A stretch of 5,520 bases of DNA from Bacteroidota bacterium (GTDB taxonomy: Bacteria; Bacteroidota; Kryptoniia; Kryptoniales; JAKASW01): NCBI GenBank assembly GCA_021796055.1, contig JAJYOS010000487.1, positions 1 through 5,520 of the forward strand. Reading direction: 5' to 3'. Under the pieces are notes generated by a model. The model made no database searches. It was not told the DNA's origin and saw only the letters and a list, made by a program, of their open reading frames with translations. Below are positions 5,411-5,520 of this stretch, piece by piece. The position numbers were made by a program, and so were the translations under genes. Positions within the stretch are counted from its first letter, which is position 1; each line of letters starts with the position of its first letter.

Positions 5411-5520
5411 ATGCGCACCAGACTGCCGTTGGCAGGGGCCAAGATAGTCTTCAGGATACACGCGGCGTTTTTGTCCCTTCCATTTCTCCTCTTCCTTCTC
5501 CCCGTCATAGACGCTCAGTC
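5411..5520 (+). CDS. Secreted or envelope protein, N-terminal fragment (runs off the window)
   Basis: Only the first 36 codons are visible. They encode a classic Sec signal peptide: a basic n-region with Arg2, Arg4, Lys11 and Arg15, a hydrophobic core at about residues 18-33 (AAFLSLPFLLFLLPVI), and a likely signal peptidase I cleavage after Ala35 (I-D-A, then Gln). The mature part is outside the window, so its function is unknown. The frame stays open upstream of the ATG without another good start. The nearest SD-like sequence, GAGGAG around 5386-5391, is about 20 bases away, which is too far, so either the start is weakly initiated or a different start is used. The signal peptide is the main support for this start. 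It differs in style from the pilin-like N-termini before it and is separated from them by a terminator, so it is probably a separate transcription unit. Confidence 0.6.
   Translation, partial: MRTRLPLAGAKIVFRIHAAFLSLPFLLFLLPVIDAQ

Overview
The window holds two successive copies of one three-gene cassette, all on the + strand, followed by the start of an unrelated secreted-protein gene. Each cassette is A (about 180 aa), B (200 aa) and C (411 or 484 aa). All complete members have a very short N-terminus, then one hydrophobic helix, then a polar, Ser/Thr/Asn-rich, beta-looking body. That architecture is that of type IV pilin-like (pseudopilin or minor pilin) proteins. B carries a PilW/PulJ-like signature (conserved Gln-Asn-Leu-Thr-Val-Gln region followed by DFRK-x-GYC). 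C looks like a large PilX-type pilus-assembly protein with a repetitive beta-rich C-terminal domain. A is a small pilin-like protein with an Asp-rich DDFDDYNG motif. None has the canonical GFTLxE prepilin motif.

Layout: 2-325 is the 3' part of A1, entering from the left edge. B1 (338-940) and C1 (950-2185) follow with gaps of 9-12 bases and clear Shine-Dalgarno (SD) sites. A 386-base gap (2186-2571) holds an imperfect hairpin behind C1, a sigma70-like promoter candidate, an inverted repeat at the predicted transcription start, a GC-rich leader with several short possible stems, and a hairpin just ahead of the A2 ribosome binding site. A2 (2572-3114), B2 (3124-3726) and C2 (3737-5191, GTG start) form the second cassette. 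It ends in a good hairpin followed by a short T run (5215-5263). A weak promoter candidate then precedes a partial gene (5411 to the right edge) whose product starts with a convincing Sec signal peptide.

The three proteins of a cassette probably work together as subunits of one pilus-like or type II secretion-like filament or its tip, with two diverged versions encoded side by side. The two sets are roughly 55-58% identical in their N-terminal 60 residues, and their DNA has diverged throughout, so this is an old duplication and not an assembly repeat. No ATPase, platform protein, secretin or prepilin peptidase lies in the window, so the machine they serve cannot be identified here.

Organism: a bacterium of intermediate GC content with strong SD sites. 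The gene style (PilX-like proteins ending in a GYxKNYxYDxRF ... W-R-E tail, pilin-like sets without standard leaders) reminds me of the Bacteroidota/Ignavibacteria/FCB neighbourhood or related environmental lineages. This is inference from style only and is weakly held.
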